Below are positions 57,496 through 59,091 of a stretch of 59,091 nucleotides of DNA, one piece after another. Under the pieces are notes generated by a model that did not search any database, was not told the DNA's origin, and saw nothing but the letters and a program-made list of their open reading frames with translations. The DNA is from Oscillospiraceae bacterium (GTDB lineage: Bacteria; Bacillota; Clostridia; Oscillospirales; Oscillospiraceae): NCBI GenBank assembly GCA_022794215.1, contig JAAWEH010000019.1, positions 1 to 59,091 of the forward strand, in the 5' to 3' direction. Positions within the stretch are counted from its first letter, which is position 1. Each line of letters opens with the position of its first letter. A program made the position numbers and the translations under genes.

Positions 57496-59091
57496 TTAGA
57501 ACTCCGCCTTTACCGCGGCGGCGCACCGGTCACAGAGTTCGGCGTGATGCCCAGCCGTCCCGATCCGCACATCGTGGTTCCAGCACCGGGGGCACTTTTC
57601 GCCGGCGGCGGGGGAAACCTTGACGGTGAGGCCCTCAAAGAACTCGCCCTGGTAGCCCTCGCCCTCACCCTGGGCCACGGTGACCGCGGACACGATGCAG
57701 ATGGCGGCCAGGTCGGCCTCGTCCATATGCAGGGCCTCAAACTCCTTCCAAGCCTCAGCCGAGAAGGTCAGGGTCAGGTCGGCGTCCTGGTTCTTCTTCA
57801 CGCCGCCCTCGGCCCGGGAGAGCTCCAGGGCCTTGTTCACGTCGTCCCGAAGGGCCATGACCTTGGCCCACTTTGCCTCCTCCTCGCCAGACAGCGCCCA
57901 GGCGGGGTCAAAGTCGGGCATATCGTTCATCAGCACGCTCTCGGCGTTGTCCGCCTTGGCGTGGGGCATGGCCGCCCAAATCTCATCGCTGGTGAAGGCC
58001 AGCACGGGGGCAATGAGCCGGGTCATGCCGTCCAGGATGGTGTAGAGGGCGGTCTGGGCCGAGGCCCGGCCCCCTTCGTCGCCGCAGTAGAGCCGGTCTT
58101 TGATGATATCCAGGTAGAAGTTGGACATCTCCACCACGCAGAAGTTGTAGATGGCCCGGTAAGCAATGTGGAAATCATAGCTGTTGTAAGCCGCCCGGCA
58201 GGTTTGGGCCAGCTTGCCCAGCTGGGCCACCGCCCAGCGATCCAGGCCTACCATCTTCTCAGGAGCCACCCTCTTGTCCGGGTCAAAGCCCACCAGGTTC
58301 CCCAGCATATACCGGGCGGTGTTGCGGATCTTCAGATAGGCCTGGCTCAGCTGCTTCAAGATCTCGGGGGAGATGCGCATATCCTGAGTGTACTCGGCGG
58401 AGGCCACCCAGAGCCGGAGAATGTCGGCGCCGTACTGGCTGAGCACATCGTCGGGGGAGACGGCGTTGCCCAGGGATTTGTGCATCACCTTGCCCTCGCC
58501 GTCCACCGTCCAGCCGTGGGTGACGATCTGCTTATAGGGGGCTACACCGTTGCAGGCGATGGAGGTCAGCATGGAGGACTGGAACCAGCCCCGGTACTGG
58601 TCGCCCCCCTCCAGGTAGAGGTCGGCGGGGTACTTCAGATACTCCCGCTCGTCGGCCACGGCGGCCCAGGTGGAGCCCGAGTCGAACCAGACGTCCATAA
58701 TGTCGGTCTCCTTGGAGAAGTGGGCCTTGCCGCACTTGGGGCACACAAAGCCTTCCGGCAGCAGATCTTTTGCCTCGGAGTCAAACCACACGTTGGAGCC
58801 CTGCTCCCGGAAGAGCTTGGAAACGTTGGCGATGGTCTCGGGGGTCACAATGTCCGCGCCGCAGTCGTCGCAGTAGAAAATGGGAATGGGAACGCCCCAC
58901 ACCCGCTGGCGGGAAATGCACCAGTCGTTGCGCTCCGAGATCATGGATACCATGCGCTCCTTGCCCCAGCCGGGGTGCCACTGGATGCCGTCGCAGGACT
59001 TGACGGCGGCGTCCTTAATGGCGTCCACGGAGCAGAACCACTGCTCGGTGGCCCGGTAGATGATGGGGTGCTTGCACCGCCAGCAGTGGGG
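57496..59091 (-). CDS. ileS: Isoleucyl-tRNA synthetase, C-terminal 531 residues (start off the right edge)
   Basis: This class I synthetase charges tRNA-Ile. Visible are the zinc-cluster-containing catalytic part (PHCWRCKHPIIYR, ISRQRVWGVPIPIFYCDDCG), WFDSGSTWAA, the KMSKS region, the anticodon-binding domain (NFCVVEMSNFYLDIIKDRLY) and the C-terminal zinc finger CPRCWNHDVRIG...CDRC. The KMSKS loop reads VMHKSLGN, with the first Lys and the Ser replaced; the catalytic second Lys is kept. The HIGH motif and start lie beyond position 59091. The C-terminal zinc finger marks the bacterial, mupirocin-sensitive-like type 1 enzyme. Confidence 0.93.
   Translation of the reverse strand, partial: PHCWRCKHPIIYRATEQWFCSVDAIKDAAVKSCDGIQWHPGWGKERMVSMISERNDWCISRQRVWGVPIPIFYCDDCGADIVTPETIANVSKLFREQGSNVWFDSEAKDLLPEGFVCPKCGKAHFSKETDIMDVWFDSGSTWAAVADEREYLKYPADLYLEGGDQYRGWFQSSMLTSIACNGVAPYKQIVTHGWTVDGEGKVMHKSLGNAVSPDDVLSQYGADILRLWVASAEYTQDMRISPEILKQLSQAYLKIRNTARYMLGNLVGFDPDKRVAPEKMVGLDRWAVAQLGKLAQTCRAAYNSYDFHIAYRAIYNFCVVEMSNFYLDIIKDRLYCGDEGGRASAQTALYTILDGMTRLIAPVLAFTSDEIWAAMPHAKADNAESVLMNDMPDFDPAWALSGEEEAKWAKVMALRDDVNKALELSRAEGGVKKNQDADLTLTFSAEAWKEFEALHMDEADLAAICIVSAVTVAQGEGEGYQGEFFEGLTVKVSPAAGEKCPRCWNHDVRIGTAGHHAELCDRCAAAVKAEF

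Noticed and set aside
1-59091. tRNA genes, CRISPR arrays, insertion sequences and prophage
   Set aside because: No T-arm/anticodon pattern, no regularly spaced repeats with unique spacers, and no transposase or phage structural gene was seen on either strand.
57496-59091. Altered KMSKS loop (VMHKSLGN) of IleRS as evidence of inactivation
   Set aside because: The second Lys and the LGN that follow are kept, the rest of the enzyme is intact, and similar MHKSLGN forms are, as far as I recall, common in clostridial IleRS.

Overview
The window reads as chromosome from a high-GC, spore-forming, Gram-positive anaerobe of the class Clostridia. The family Oscillospiraceae (Flavonifractor / Pseudoflavonifractor / Lawsonibacter type) is my best guess. 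The reasons are an A-C-B ger germination operon, a PdaB-type deacetylase, a Spo0A-like regulator, T-box and TPP leaders, strong AGGAGG ribosome binding sites, S-layer-homology (SLH) surface proteins and clostridial housekeeping gene order. Four perfect parS sites, noc, soj (parA), spo0J (parB) and rsmG place the window close to the replication origin. A strong promoter and leader-like sequence at the left edge look like the start of an rRNA operon lying off the window.

Layout. 1-273: probable rRNA promoter and leader, reading left. 274-13265, almost all minus strand: ger operon, a P-type ATPase, an XRE/Spo0A-like pair, a PrsA-like foldase lipoprotein and a YtrA-type GntR/ABC transporter operon; a cofE-like gene sits on the plus strand. 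13526-22163, plus strand: HD protein, an unusual GlmU, prs, pth, a TPR membrane protein, mfd and tadA. 22159-22500 has no protein gene but holds two tandem, related short transcription units, each preceded by four heptamers at exact 11-bp spacing. 22664-26572: mntP, xpt (minus), an SLH/GH18 protein and a YitT protein. 26862-30103: noc, parS x2, soj, spo0J and a coiled-coil membrane protein. 30239-36786: serS with three SLH genes. 36830-39797: mscL, rsmG, minD-like and mgsA. 39794-49185: a T-box leader, hisS, three more SLH genes, aspS and a transglutaminase-like gene. 49258-51972, minus: TPP riboswitch, thiT, a HAD phosphatase, pdaB and a 57-codon gene. 52088 to the end: an XRE regulator, a shikimate-kinase-like gene, a DEAD-box helicase with a structured leader, ylmH and neighbours, a hairpin-rich gene-free stretch and the 3' part of ileS.

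How the parts work together. Chromosome segregation (parS, ParA, ParB, Noc), translation (SerRS, HisRS, AspRS, IleRS, Pth, RsmG, TadA) and DNA repair (Mfd) form the housekeeping core. Seven secreted SLH proteins are threaded between these genes. Three of them lie between hisS and aspS behind a T-box whose specifier (GAC) and antiterminator base (C) both fit tRNA-Asp, so surface-protein expression may rise and fall with aspartate charging. The least explained structures are the tandem small-RNA candidates between tadA and mntP, the structured leader before the DEAD-box helicase, and the palindromic stretch before ileS.
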